DNA from: Oscillospiraceae bacterium
GTDB taxonomy: Bacteria > Bacillota > Clostridia > Oscillospirales > Oscillospiraceae
DNA length: 64,000 bases
Assembly (NCBI GenBank): GCA_017445385.1
Contig: JAFSUG010000011.1
Location: 32,529-96,528, forward strand
Direction of reading: 5' to 3'
Shown: in pieces, positions 48,878-57,452 of the stretch
Layout: each line of letters starts with the position of its first letter
Numbering within the stretch: the stretch's first letter is position 1
Notes under the pieces: model-generated
What the model was told of the DNA's origin: nothing
What the model saw: the letters and a program-made list of their open reading frames with translations, nothing else
Database searches by the model: none
Program-made: the position numbers and the translations under genes

Positions 48878-50005
48878 ATGACCGAACAGACAACGAAAAC
48901 AAACGAGATCGCAGCGTTTCTGAAAAAGAACGCTGTTATGGTGACCGCGCTGCTTTTGGCGATCGCAACAAGCTGCGTTGTGCCGGTAGACCGAGCATAT
49001 CTCTGCTACTTTGATCTCAAAACGCTTACTTGTCTGTTCTGCGTGCTTGCGGTTGTCTGCGCGCTGAAAAACATTCGGTTTTTCTATATGCTCGCGCGGA
49101 AAGTGGTGCATTTTTTCAAAAATGCGCGGCTGAGCATTCTCGCGCTCGTTTATATCACGTTCATCGGCTCGATGCTGATTGCAAACGATATGGCGCTGCT
49201 CACGTTTCTGCCGCTTGGGTATCTAGTGCTGAAAACAACCGGCAAGGAAAAGTACATGGCGTTTACGTTCATCATGCAGAACATCGCCGCCAATCTCGGC
49301 GGTATGCTCACGCCGTTCGGCAATCCGCAAAACCTCTATCTTTATACGAAATTCTCAATTCCGAACGGCGAATTCGTCGGGATCATGGCGCCGCCGTTTG
49401 CGCTCTCGGTGATTCTGATTACGCTCTGCTGTATCCTGTTCGTGAAGCCGGAGCCGCTTTCGATCGACGATGCGGAGATCAAGCTCGATCCCGTGCGCAC
49501 GGCGATTTATCTCGCGCTGTTTGCGCTTTCGATGGTGATCGTATTCCGCGTGATCCCGTTCTGGATCGGGCTGATCGTGATCCCGCTTGCGCTGCTGATT
49601 CTCGATCGCAAGGCGCTTGCGATGGTGGATTATCCGCTGCTGCTTACGTTCGTGTTCTTCTTCGTTTTTGCCGGAAATATGGCGCGGATCGAGCCGGTAC
49701 GCGCGTTTTTCTCTGCGCTTTTGGAGAAAAATACGCTCGTCGTCAGCGCGCTCTGCTGCCAGTGCATCAGCAACGTGCCCTCCGCGATTTTGCTTTCGCA
49801 GTTTACGATGAACTACCCCGAGCTGCTCGTCGGCGTGAACATCGGCGGCGTGGGCACGCTGATCGCGTCGCTTGCAAGTCTGATTACCTTCCGCGAATAC
49901 GTGAAGCACAACCCCGGAAAAGCATGGCGCTATATCGCCGAGTTTTCAGCGTTCAACTTTGCGTTTTTGTTCGTTTTGATACTGTTTATGCAATTTTGCG
50001 TATAA
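48878..50005 (+). CDS. Ion-transporter superfamily permease (ArsB/citrate-transporter-like)
   Basis: A 375-residue membrane protein with about ten helices. FIGSMLIANDMALLTFLPLGY and NLGGMLTPFGNPQNLYLY are the paired hairpin motifs of the IT superfamily (SLC13/ArsB/NhaD). It is shorter than typical members. Candidates are anion or dicarboxylate export and uptake or Na+/H+ exchange. Flanked by its own terminator; no regulator nearby. Confidence 0.8.
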   Translation: MTEQTTKTNEIAAFLKKNAVMVTALLLAIATSCVVPVDRAYLCYFDLKTLTCLFCVLAVVCALKNIRFFYMLARKVVHFFKNARLSILALVYITFIGSMLIANDMALLTFLPLGYLVLKTTGKEKYMAFTFIMQNIAANLGGMLTPFGNPQNLYLYTKFSIPNGEFVGIMAPPFALSVILITLCCILFVKPEPLSIDDAEIKLDPVRTAIYLALFALSMVIVFRVIPFWIGLIVIPLALLILDRKALAMVDYPLLLTFVFFFVFAGNMARIEPVRAFFSALLEKNTLVVSALCCQCISNVPSAILLSQFTMNYPELLVGVNIGGVGTLIASLASLITFREYVKHNPGKAWRYIAEFSAFNFAFLFVLILFMQFCV

Positions 50006-50035
50006 AAAAGAACCACTTGGAGTGGTTCTTTTTTT
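50004..50035. terminator. Bidirectional terminator
   Basis: AAGAACCACT/AGTGGTTCTT stem with A and T runs between the convergent permease and cstA genes. Confidence 0.88.
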
Positions 50036-50039
50036 ATGG

Positions 50040-51452
50040 TTAAATACTGGCTGCCTTGCGGAGGCGGAGCAGGTAGAACGCAAGCAGCCCTGCCGCAAAA
50101 GCGATGCCGATGGGATAGCTGACGGACGCGCTGAGGCGGAAGCCCTCCGGCGCCATCAGAATATAGGTCATGCTGACGGCGGACATAAACGTTGCCGGAA
50201 TCGCCGCGATCAGCGAAGCGGCTTTTTTTCGATGCGTTTTGATGAGGTACGCCGCCGCAACCCACAGCGCGATCATCGCAAGCGTTTGATTGCTCCAGGA
50301 GAAGTAGCGCCAAAGCACGTTGAAATCGAGCTGCGTCAGCACCGCGCCGGCCGCGAGCAGCGGCAGCGTGATGAGCAGGCGGTTGCGGATCTGCTTCTGA
50401 TCGAGCCCCGTGATCTCGGCGAGGATCAATCTTGCCGAACGGAACGCCGTATCGCCGGAGGTGATCGGGCAGGCGATCACGCCCACGATTGCAAGCACAC
50501 CGCCGACCGGACCGAGCATCCACGTTGAAACGTCGTAGACGACGCCCGATTGCCCGAGGTTCGTCAGCGCCGCCTGCAGGCCGCCGGTTGCGCCGTAGAA
50601 GGCAACGCCGCCCGCCGCCCATACAAGCGCGATGATCGATTCGGTGAGCATTGCGCCGTAGAAGACTTTTCTGCCGTCCTTTTCCGAGCGGATGCATTTC
50701 GATACCATCGGCGACTGTGTGGCATGGAAGCCGGAGATTGCGCCGCAAGCCACGGTTACGAACATGAACGGCCAGATGGGCAGTCCTTCCGGATGAAGGT
50801 TTTGCAGCGAAATTTCCGGAACGGTATAGCCGCCGAAGATCACGCCGCCGAGGATGCCGCCTGCCATGATCAGCAGCACCGCGCCGAATACGGGATAGAG
50901 CTTGCCGATGATCTTATCGATGGGCAGCAGCGTTGCAAGAACGTAATAGATCAAAATGACAACGATCCAAAACGTAACGTTCAGCGTATCCGGCGTGAGC
51001 CGCGCAAGCAGCGATGCCGGAGAATTGACGAAGACCGTGCCGGTGAGGATCAGCAGCAGAACCGAAAAGATGCGCATGATCCATTTTGCGCCGCTGCCGA
51101 GGTAGATGCCGCTGAGCTCGGCGATCGATGCGCCGTCGTGCCGCTCGGAGATCATGCCGGAGAGATAATCGTGAACGCCGCCGGCGAGCACGGAGCCGAA
51201 GACGATCCAAAGGAACACAACAGGCCCGAAGCAGGCGCCCATCAGCGCGCCGAAGATCGGCCCCGTGCCGGCGATGTTGAGCAGCTGCACCAAAAACGCT
51301 TTCCATGTAGGCATCGGCATGAAGTCCACGCCGTCGCTGCGCGTAAACGCCGGGGTTTTTCGGTCGTCCGGCGCAAAGACCTTTTCGACCACCTTGCCAT
51401 AGAGAAAATATCCCACGATGAGGACCGCGAAGGATAAACAGAGAGAAATCAT
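50040..51452 (-). CDS. cstA: CstA-family peptide/pyruvate transporter
   Basis: A 470-residue membrane protein with about 12-13 helices. CstA signatures are visible: FLVQLLNIAGTGPIFGALMGA, GGVHDYLSGMISERH, and CGAISGFHATQSPMVSKCI. CstA proteins take up peptides or pyruvate during carbon limitation. It is shorter than E. coli CstA, fitting the short Firmicutes form. ATG at 51452 follows AGGAAGGCG. Confidence 0.92.
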   Translation of the reverse strand: MISLCLSFAVLIVGYFLYGKVVEKVFAPDDRKTPAFTRSDGVDFMPMPTWKAFLVQLLNIAGTGPIFGALMGACFGPVVFLWIVFGSVLAGGVHDYLSGMISERHDGASIAELSGIYLGSGAKWIMRIFSVLLLILTGTVFVNSPASLLARLTPDTLNVTFWIVVILIYYVLATLLPIDKIIGKLYPVFGAVLLIMAGGILGGVIFGGYTVPEISLQNLHPEGLPIWPFMFVTVACGAISGFHATQSPMVSKCIRSEKDGRKVFYGAMLTESIIALVWAAGGVAFYGATGGLQAALTNLGQSGVVYDVSTWMLGPVGGVLAIVGVIACPITSGDTAFRSARLILAEITGLDQKQIRNRLLITLPLLAAGAVLTQLDFNVLWRYFSWSNQTLAMIALWVAAAYLIKTHRKKAASLIAAIPATFMSAVSMTYILMAPEGFRLSASVSYPIGIAFAAGLLAFYLLRLRKAASI

Positions 51453-51527
51453 TTCATTCGCCTTCCTAAATGCGGCTGCGCCGCGTTTTTAATAATTATA
51501 GCATTCTTGCCGTCGCTGCGCAACGCG

Positions 51528-52331
51528 CTAAATTTGTTTGGACTGTGCGTATTTTCGGGGAGAAACGCCGGCGTGCCTGCGAAAACAGCGGCAAAAATAC
51601 GCCTCATCGTAAAAACCGAGCGTTTCGGCAATATCGCGCATCGTCAGTTCTGTGGATTCCAGCAGGTATTTTGCCTGGTTGATGCGGATGTTCATGCGGT
51701 ATTGGCTCGGCGATTCGCCGTATGCCTTGCGGAACAGACTCCGAAAACCGCTTTCACTGATGCCGAGTGTTCTGGCGATGTGTGCAATCGAGAGGTCGCC
51801 GCCCTCCGAGAGCAGCTCCAGCGCCTTTTTCATCTGCCGCTCCGTTTGCGAAACGGTGCGGTTTTTTGCGTCTTTTATAACGTTTTCCAGCAGCGTGAGG
51901 AGAAATCCGTTCAATCCGAACGCGCCGATCTGATTTTTTACGCGTTTTTCCATTGCCTGCTCAAACAGCTCCAGGTATTCCCGGTTCTGCGCGTGAAACA
52001 GGCGCGAGGGTACGTTCGGCGCGGTTTCCGAAAGCGGAAACGATGTTTCGAAATTGATCAGATAATCGCGTGTTTCGCCGAATTCCGGGCGGACGATCGC
52101 CTCGTAATGGCAGCCTTTTGGGAGAAAAACAAAATCACCCGGCGCCGCCGTAAGTACGCTTTCGCCGAAGGAAAACGCAATTTTGCCCTGCGTAACGAAG
52201 AGAAATCCGTTATCCGGCCGCGGTTTTTCGCGGTAGCTGTAAGTCCGGGAATTCCAGTACTGATAGGAAAAAAGCGTAACGGAATACCGGTTCTCCGGAG
52301 AGAAGCAGTCGCCGATCTCACTACGGTCCAT
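51528..52331 (-). CDS. AraC-family transcriptional regulator
   Basis: A 267-residue regulator. The N-terminal cupin-like sensor domain (about 30-110, GKIAFSFGESVLTAAPGDFVFLPKG) is followed by two C-terminal helix-turn-helices: LSIAHIARTLGISESGFRSLFRKA and MRDIAETLGFYDEAYFCRCFRRHAGVSP. The ATG at 52331 follows AAAGGCGG by 7 bases. It is divergent from the GH30 operon, which makes it that operon's likely regulator; the 159-base shared intergenic region should hold the operators. Confidence 0.9.
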   Translation of the reverse strand: MDRSEIGDCFSPENRYSVTLFSYQYWNSRTYSYREKPRPDNGFLFVTQGKIAFSFGESVLTAAPGDFVFLPKGCHYEAIVRPEFGETRDYLINFETSFPLSETAPNVPSRLFHAQNREYLELFEQAMEKRVKNQIGAFGLNGFLLTLLENVIKDAKNRTVSQTERQMKKALELLSEGGDLSIAHIARTLGISESGFRSLFRKAYGESPSQYRMNIRINQAKYLLESTELTMRDIAETLGFYDEAYFCRCFRRHAGVSPRKYAQSKQI

Positions 52332-52490
52332 AAACACACCGCCTTTCAGATCGGCTTCAGTTTAGCACATTTTAGCGAAAAATACAATTTGTTTATTGAA
52401 AAATCACTTATAATTCCTGCGCGGCGTTGTTATAGTGGGTATATAAGGTACAAAAAAATAGGACAAAATCTGTTTCCGGAGGTTGTTTCC

Positions 52491-53831
52491 ATGCCAATAC
52501 AATACTTTTCGGATGCTGAGCGCTCTTTCTACAGCCGCCCTGTTTATCCCACCGAGCCGATGGGCGAGATCGAAAAGCTGACGGTTGCCGATGCGCCGAC
52601 CGCGCGGAATTTCATGGGCTTCGGCGTTGCGATCACGGCTTCCTCCTGCTACATTTTGAGCCAAATGGAGCCGGCGGAGCGGACTGCGCTGCTCAAAAGC
52701 ATCTATACGAAAGAGGGGCTGAACCTCTCGATCGGCAGAGTGAGCATCGGCGCAAGCGATTATTCGCCCGAGCTTTACTCCTACGATGATACGCCCGGCG
52801 ATCTTGCGCTGGAACATTTCTCCGTTGCGCGCGATGAGGCGTACGTTATTCCGATGATTAAGGAGATTCTTGCGATCCGCCCGGATCTGCATCTGCTTGC
52901 GTCGCCGTGGAGTCCGCCCGGCTGGATGAAAACCGGCGGATTGCTATGCGGCGGTCATATGCGCGAGCAGTTCGCGGAGTGCTACGCGCGCTATACGGTG
53001 AAATTCATCAAGGCATACGCCGCGCACGGCATCAAGATCTCGGCGATCACGCCGCAGAACGAGCCGGAAACGCAGCAGGATGGCAAGATGCCCGCCTGCC
53101 TTTGGAGTCCCAATACGGAAGCCGCTTACGTTAAGGCGCTTCGTCCGCTGCTCAAAAAAGAGGGGCTGGACGTAAAGATCTGGATCTGGGATCACAATTT
53201 CATCGGCGCATCGAGAGTGGACTGGATGCTCGATACGATCGATGGTTTGAAAGACGATTGCGACGGTATTGCCTTCCACTACTACAAGGGCAGCGTTGAG
53301 CAAACGGCGTTCCTGCGCGAAAAGTACGGCCTTGCGCTGCACTTTACGGAAGCCGGTCCGCGCCTGAACGATAACTACGATACCGACTGGTGCAAGTGGG
53401 GCATCATGATCTCCAAGGCGCTTGCCTGCGGCTATTCCTCGTTTAACGGCTGGAACCTCATGCTCGATGAGATGGGCGGCCCGAACATCGGCCCGTTCCT
53501 CTGCGGCGGCCTTGTAACGCGAAACAGCGTTACCGGCGAGCTGCGCATGAGCGGACAGTATAAGGCGTTTGCGCATATTGCGCCGTATCTGACGCCCGAT
53601 GCGGAGGTCTACCCCGTGCTGACGAATAAGCCGGCGCGCAACATGATGTATAAATTCCCGAAAACGAAAGAACCGCTTGCGGGATTTATGATCGCCCGAA
53701 AGGACTGCAAACCCGTTTTCGTGCTGATCAACTTTAACAAGGACAAGGTCCAGGCGCAGCTTCCGGCAAACGGAAAGCTCTGGTACCTGGAGCTGCTGCC
53801 CGATAGCATTTCAACAATTGTTTTTGATTGA
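52491..53831 (+). CDS. GH30 family glycosidase
   Basis: A 446-residue glycoside hydrolase of the GH30 (glucosylceramidase-like) type: TIM barrel plus a beta-sandwich closing the C-terminus. N-terminal GFGVAITASSCYILSQM replaces the usual GFGGA(F/I)TDS. Acid/base E191 lies in ITPQNEPE and nucleophile E287 in HFTEAGP; SPWSPPGWMKT is also typical. Family substrates include beta-glucosides, beta-1,6-glucan and xylan. There is no signal peptide, so a cytosolic oligosaccharide is likely. ATG follows GGAGG by 7-8 bases. Confidence 0.9.
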   Translation: MPIQYFSDAERSFYSRPVYPTEPMGEIEKLTVADAPTARNFMGFGVAITASSCYILSQMEPAERTALLKSIYTKEGLNLSIGRVSIGASDYSPELYSYDDTPGDLALEHFSVARDEAYVIPMIKEILAIRPDLHLLASPWSPPGWMKTGGLLCGGHMREQFAECYARYTVKFIKAYAAHGIKISAITPQNEPETQQDGKMPACLWSPNTEAAYVKALRPLLKKEGLDVKIWIWDHNFIGASRVDWMLDTIDGLKDDCDGIAFHYYKGSVEQTAFLREKYGLALHFTEAGPRLNDNYDTDWCKWGIMISKALACGYSSFNGWNLMLDEMGGPNIGPFLCGGLVTRNSVTGELRMSGQYKAFAHIAPYLTPDAEVYPVLTNKPARNMMYKFPKTKEPLAGFMIARKDCKPVFVLINFNKDKVQAQLPANGKLWYLELLPDSISTIVFD

Positions 53832-53842
53832 GAGGGATCATT

Positions 53843-55123
53843 ATGCTGGATTACAAAGTTCGTATTGCTCTGGCGCCGATGCGCCGTAACGTGAGCGCGC
53901 GTCCGAGCGGCGCGCCGTTCGCGTGGGATGCCGCCGAGGAGCGCGGCGACCGAATCCTGGACTACATCGAAGCAAATTTCAAAAATGAAAACGTCGAGTT
54001 CGTAACAACGCGCGACATCGGCTGCAACGGCCTGATGTTCGACGATGCGACCGAGATGGAATTCTATGATCGCTTCGCGGCGGAAAAGGTTGACGCCGTT
54101 TTCGTGATCAACTGCAACTTCGGCAACGAGGAAATCGCCGCCGATCTTGCAAAGAAGCTCGGCAAGCCGGCGCTGATCTGGGCGCCGATCGATGAGGATT
54201 TCAATCCCAACTGCGTCCGCACCACCGATTCGCAGTGCGGCCTGTTTGGCGTTGCGCGCCAGTTCCAGCGGCTGCATGCGCCCTTTACGCATCTGCCCAC
54301 CTGCCGCGTAGACAGCCCCGAATTCAAAGAGGGCTTCGAGCGCTTCTGCCGCGTTGTTTGCATGGTGAAAAACTTTGAGGGGATGCGCGTCGGTCTTGTG
54401 GGCGGCCGTCCCACGCCGTTCTATTCCGTGATTTGGAACGAGGGCGAGCTGCTTGAAAAGTTCGGCATCAAGGTGATCCCGATCAACTTTGCCATCGTGA
54501 ACGACCGCATGGCAAAAGCGGAAACGGCGTATCCCGATGAGATCGCCGAATACGAGCGATATTTCAAAGAAAGCTTTAAGCTCGATGAGCAGACGCCGCA
54601 GCATATCCACGGACTTGCCACGATGGGCGCGGCTTACCGCCATCTGTTTGAGGAATACAACCTCGACGTGCTCTGCGCCGAATGTTGGACGGCTACGCCG
54701 CTGCTGTTTAACGGACTTGCCCCCTGCGCGGTCAACGGTATGCTCGGCGACCTCGGCTACCCGATTGCTTGCGAAAGCGATATTCACGGCGCAATTACCA
54801 TGGCGCTGCTCAAATGCGCAACGTTCGGCAAGGGCAAGCCGCTGTTCGGCGAATTCACGGTGCGCCATCCGGAAAACAAGAACGCGGAGCTGCTTTGGCA
54901 CTGCGGCGTTTTCCCGCTTTCGCAGAAGGCGGATGACAGCGAAGCGCAGCTCGTCAACCAGAGAGAATGGTTCCGCGGCAAGGACGGCACCTATACGCTC
55001 GCTCGGCTCGACCAGGAGAGCGGCAAGTACATGATTTTGCCGATGCTCTGCAAAACAACCACCGGCCCGAAAACGAGCGGCACTTACATCTGGGGCGAAT
55101 TCGAAGACCTGCAGGCGGTGTAA
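53843..55123 (+). CDS. L-fucose/L-arabinose isomerase-family protein, cut short by an in-frame stop
   Basis: 426 residues of an aldose-ketose isomerase-like protein, starting at ATG 53843 behind GAGAGG. GLVGGRPTPFYSV, ACESDIHGAITMALL and the long central region match the FucI/AraA-like family that interconverts aldoses and ketoses with Mn2+. The frame meets TAA at 55121-55123, but the same frame continues beyond it for 40 family-like residues to a natural stop at 55246. The protein therefore lacks its C-terminal end. This looks like a recent nonsense mutation (or a sequencing error). It follows GH30 by 11 bases, in one operon. Confidence 0.85.
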   Translation: MLDYKVRIALAPMRRNVSARPSGAPFAWDAAEERGDRILDYIEANFKNENVEFVTTRDIGCNGLMFDDATEMEFYDRFAAEKVDAVFVINCNFGNEEIAADLAKKLGKPALIWAPIDEDFNPNCVRTTDSQCGLFGVARQFQRLHAPFTHLPTCRVDSPEFKEGFERFCRVVCMVKNFEGMRVGLVGGRPTPFYSVIWNEGELLEKFGIKVIPINFAIVNDRMAKAETAYPDEIAEYERYFKESFKLDEQTPQHIHGLATMGAAYRHLFEEYNLDVLCAECWTATPLLFNGLAPCAVNGMLGDLGYPIACESDIHGAITMALLKCATFGKGKPLFGEFTVRHPENKNAELLWHCGVFPLSQKADDSEAQLVNQREWFRGKDGTYTLARLDQESGKYMILPMLCKTTTGPKTSGTYIWGEFEDLQAV

Positions 55124-55246
55124 GATCGCCTGATCGAAGGCCCGTACATCCATCATTTCGTTGAGATTGCCGGGGATTACCGCAAGGAGATCCGTGAATT
55201 CTGCAAATTCGTTCTCGGTCTGAACCTCGACGAGTCGCTGCGCTGA
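55124..55246 (+). pseudogene. Detached C-terminal end of the isomerase gene
   Basis: Read in the isomerase frame, these bases encode 40 residues (starting DRLIEGPYIHHFVEIAGDYR) and a TGA. The composition and codon use match the gene upstream, and the next gene's AAGGAG follows at once. There is no start codon with a ribosome-binding site, so it is a lost tail rather than an independent gene. Confidence 0.82.
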
Positions 55247-55262
55247 AAAGGAGAAACGTAAA

Positions 55263-56369
55263 ATGCTTGTAACGTTACAGGATATCATCGCAAGAGCGGA
55301 AAAAGAAGCGTTCTGCATTCCCGCTTTTAACGTATACAACACGGAAACCGCCATGGGCGTTTTCGCGGCTGCGGAAGAGGCGAAAGCCCCCGTGATCCTC
55401 CAGGTGTATCCGCGCCTGATAAACGATCCCGTCGGCTTCTATCTGGCGCCTGCCGTTATTAAGGGCGCGGAAGGCGCGTCCGTGCCGGTCTGTTTCCATC
55501 TGGACCACGGCCCCACGGAAAGCGAAGTTCTGAAATCGCTGCGCTGGGGCGCAAGCGGCATCATGATTGACGGGTCTACGCATGAGTTTGCGGAAAACGT
55601 TGCGCTTACGCGCCATATCGTTGAAATCTGCGCGGCAGGCAGCGTTGCCCCCGGCCATACAACGGTCAAGTTGGCAACCGCAGGGCGCATCTGCGTGATT
55701 ACGCGCGATCGCGTGAACGCGGACTTTATGTTCAACTATCGCCACGTCGTCCCCGGGCTGTGGTATCCCGGAACGGGCACGGCAAGCTGCGCCGCAAGCT
55801 ACCGCTGGTATCGTGACGCGCTCGGCAATCAGCCGTATGAGGATCTCAACCGCGGCGCGGAGCAGATCCCGGTCGGCAGCGATGGGCTGATGTTCCATCC
55901 CTATCTGAACGGTGAGCTGACGCCGTACCTCGATTCCAAGCTGCGCGGCAGCTATACGGGCATCAGCTCGCTGCATACGGCGGCGCACTTCACGCGCGCC
56001 ACGCTCGAAGGCGTTGCCATGAGCCTGCGCGATTGTCTGGAAGCGCTGCATGGACTCGGCGTAAAGCCGGGGCGCACGCGCATCATTGGCGGCGGCGCAA
56101 AGGGCACGCTCTGGCGGCAGATCGTCGCCGATACGCTCGATCTGGAGATGGAAAAGGCGAAGGTCGATGATTCGTCGTTCGGCAGCGCGCTGCTTGCGGC
56201 GGTCGGCATCGGCTGGTTCAGCGATTACGCCCAGGCGGCGGAAACGTGCATCGAGCTCGATTCCGTTACAGCGCCGAACCCCGAAAACCGCGCGATCTAT
56301 AACGATCTCTTTCCGCGCTACCGCGCCATCCACGACGCCCTCGCGCCGATCTACCACGGAATGTATTAA
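55263..56369 (+). CDS. Chimera: class II aldolase N-terminus fused to FGGY kinase C-terminus
   Basis: A 368-residue product of two unrelated parts. Residues 1 to about 128 are the start of a class II fructose-bisphosphate-type aldolase (LQDIIARAEKEAFCIPAFNVYN, then CFHLDHGPT and GSTHEFAENVALTR). From about 130 the sequence is the ATP-binding C-terminal half of an FGGY xylulokinase-type kinase (TTVKLATAGRICVIT, VVPGLWYPGTGT, GGGAKGTLWRQIVADTL). The aldolase lacks its later zinc histidines and GGSG loop; the kinase lacks its N-terminal sugar-binding domain. Neither activity is expected. The junction near 55640-55655 is in frame. Likely an internal deletion joining two operon genes. ATG follows AAGGAG. 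Confidence 0.85.
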   Translation: MLVTLQDIIARAEKEAFCIPAFNVYNTETAMGVFAAAEEAKAPVILQVYPRLINDPVGFYLAPAVIKGAEGASVPVCFHLDHGPTESEVLKSLRWGASGIMIDGSTHEFAENVALTRHIVEICAAGSVAPGHTTVKLATAGRICVITRDRVNADFMFNYRHVVPGLWYPGTGTASCAASYRWYRDALGNQPYEDLNRGAEQIPVGSDGLMFHPYLNGELTPYLDSKLRGSYTGISSLHTAAHFTRATLEGVAMSLRDCLEALHGLGVKPGRTRIIGGGAKGTLWRQIVADTLDLEMEKAKVDDSSFGSALLAAVGIGWFSDYAQAAETCIELDSVTAPNPENRAIYNDLFPRYRAIHDALAPIYHGMY

Positions 56370-56374
56370 AAGTC

Positions 56375-56415
56375 AAAAAAGCACCGTGTTTTCTAAGAAA
56401 ACACGGTGCTTTTTC
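56375..56415. terminator. Bidirectional terminator
   Basis: AAGCACCGTGTTTTCT/AGAAAACACGGTGCTT-type stem with A and T runs between the chimeric gene and convergent mglC. Confidence 0.92.
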
Positions 56416-56426
56416 TATGGAAAAGA

Positions 56427-57437
56427 TTACTTCTTTGCGAGGTACTTGCGCAGGTCGAGCGCGACGGCTACGACGATGACAAGGCCCTGCACGATGTAGT
56501 TGTAGTACGGGTTGACGCCGAGGAACTGCAGCACGATCTTCAGCAGCTCGAACACGAGCACGCCGATCAGAACGCCGCTGACCTTGCCGATACCGCCGGT
56601 GGTGGAAACGCCGCCGATGGTGCAGCTTGCGATTGCCTCCAGCTCGTAGCCCATACCCATGGAAGTGGATGCGCCGCCGGATTTTGCCGCGAGGATCCAG
56701 CCGGCGATTGCGTACATGATGCCGGCGGTTGTGTAGATCAGCATCAGCGTTTTTCCGGTGTTGACGCCGGAAACCTCCGCTGCGATCTCATTGCCGCCGA
56801 TTGCGTACATATACTTGCCGTGGCGCGTTTTATTATACAGGAACCAGAAATACGCGCCAAACACCAGCGCCACAAACAGCAGCAGCGGCAGATGGAAGCC
56901 GGAGGTGTTGCCGAGCTTCGAGGTAACGAGGTCGATATACCCCTGCTGGAAGCCGCCGATCGGCTGCGCATCGGTGATGACGAGGCAGATGCCGTAGACG
57001 ATGGTCTGCGTGCCGAGCGTTGTGATAAACGGCGGCACTTTCAGGTAGGAGATGATTGCGCCGTTCAGCAGGCCGATGATTGCGCCGACGACGACGACGA
57101 TTCCCAGAACGAGGAACATATTCATCTCGGGCAGGGAGGTCAGCCGCCCTGCGTAGTTGGCGCGCTGCACCAGGATGCCTGCAAGGCACGCCGCCAGACC
57201 GACCTGACGACCTGCGGAAAGGTCGGTGCCCTTGGTGATCAGGCAGCCCGATACGCCCAGCGCGATCAGGAAACGAACCGCAGTATTGCTCATCAGGTTG
57301 CCGAAGTTGCTCCAAGAGAAGAAATTATCTTTTGTAAAGCCCACGATGATGGCGGCGATTACCAGCATCACCACGATCGGGTTGGACTTTACGTACTGCC
57401 AGGATTTCTGGCCGATACCGGATTTTGTTTTCTCCAT
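56427..57437 (-). CDS. mglC: Galactoside ABC transporter permease
   Basis: A 336-residue permease of the ribose/galactose (BPD_transp_2) class with about ten helices. FLIALGVSGCLITKGTDLSAG, GLLNGAIISYLKVPPFITTLGTQ and YAIGGNEIAAEVSGVN are typical of MglC. It forms the membrane channel of the transporter with MglA and MglB. It starts 15 bases after mglA stops, behind GGAGGATACGGAA. Confidence 0.92.
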   Translation of the reverse strand: MEKTKSGIGQKSWQYVKSNPIVVMLVIAAIIVGFTKDNFFSWSNFGNLMSNTAVRFLIALGVSGCLITKGTDLSAGRQVGLAACLAGILVQRANYAGRLTSLPEMNMFLVLGIVVVVGAIIGLLNGAIISYLKVPPFITTLGTQTIVYGICLVITDAQPIGGFQQGYIDLVTSKLGNTSGFHLPLLLFVALVFGAYFWFLYNKTRHGKYMYAIGGNEIAAEVSGVNTGKTLMLIYTTAGIMYAIAGWILAAKSGGASTSMGMGYELEAIASCTIGGVSTTGGIGKVSGVLIGVLVFELLKIVLQFLGVNPYYNYIVQGLVIVVAVALDLRKYLAKK

Positions 57438-57452
57438 TTCCGTATCCTCCGA

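Noticed and set aside
52380..52490. Sigma-A promoter for the GH30 gene
   Set aside because: TATAAT occurs at 52409-52414, but the best -35 candidate (TTGTTT) is only 14 bases away; too weak to annotate.
53609..55354. Long minus-strand open frame opposite the isomerase
   Set aside because: Shadow frame that crosses three plus-strand genes; no start signals.
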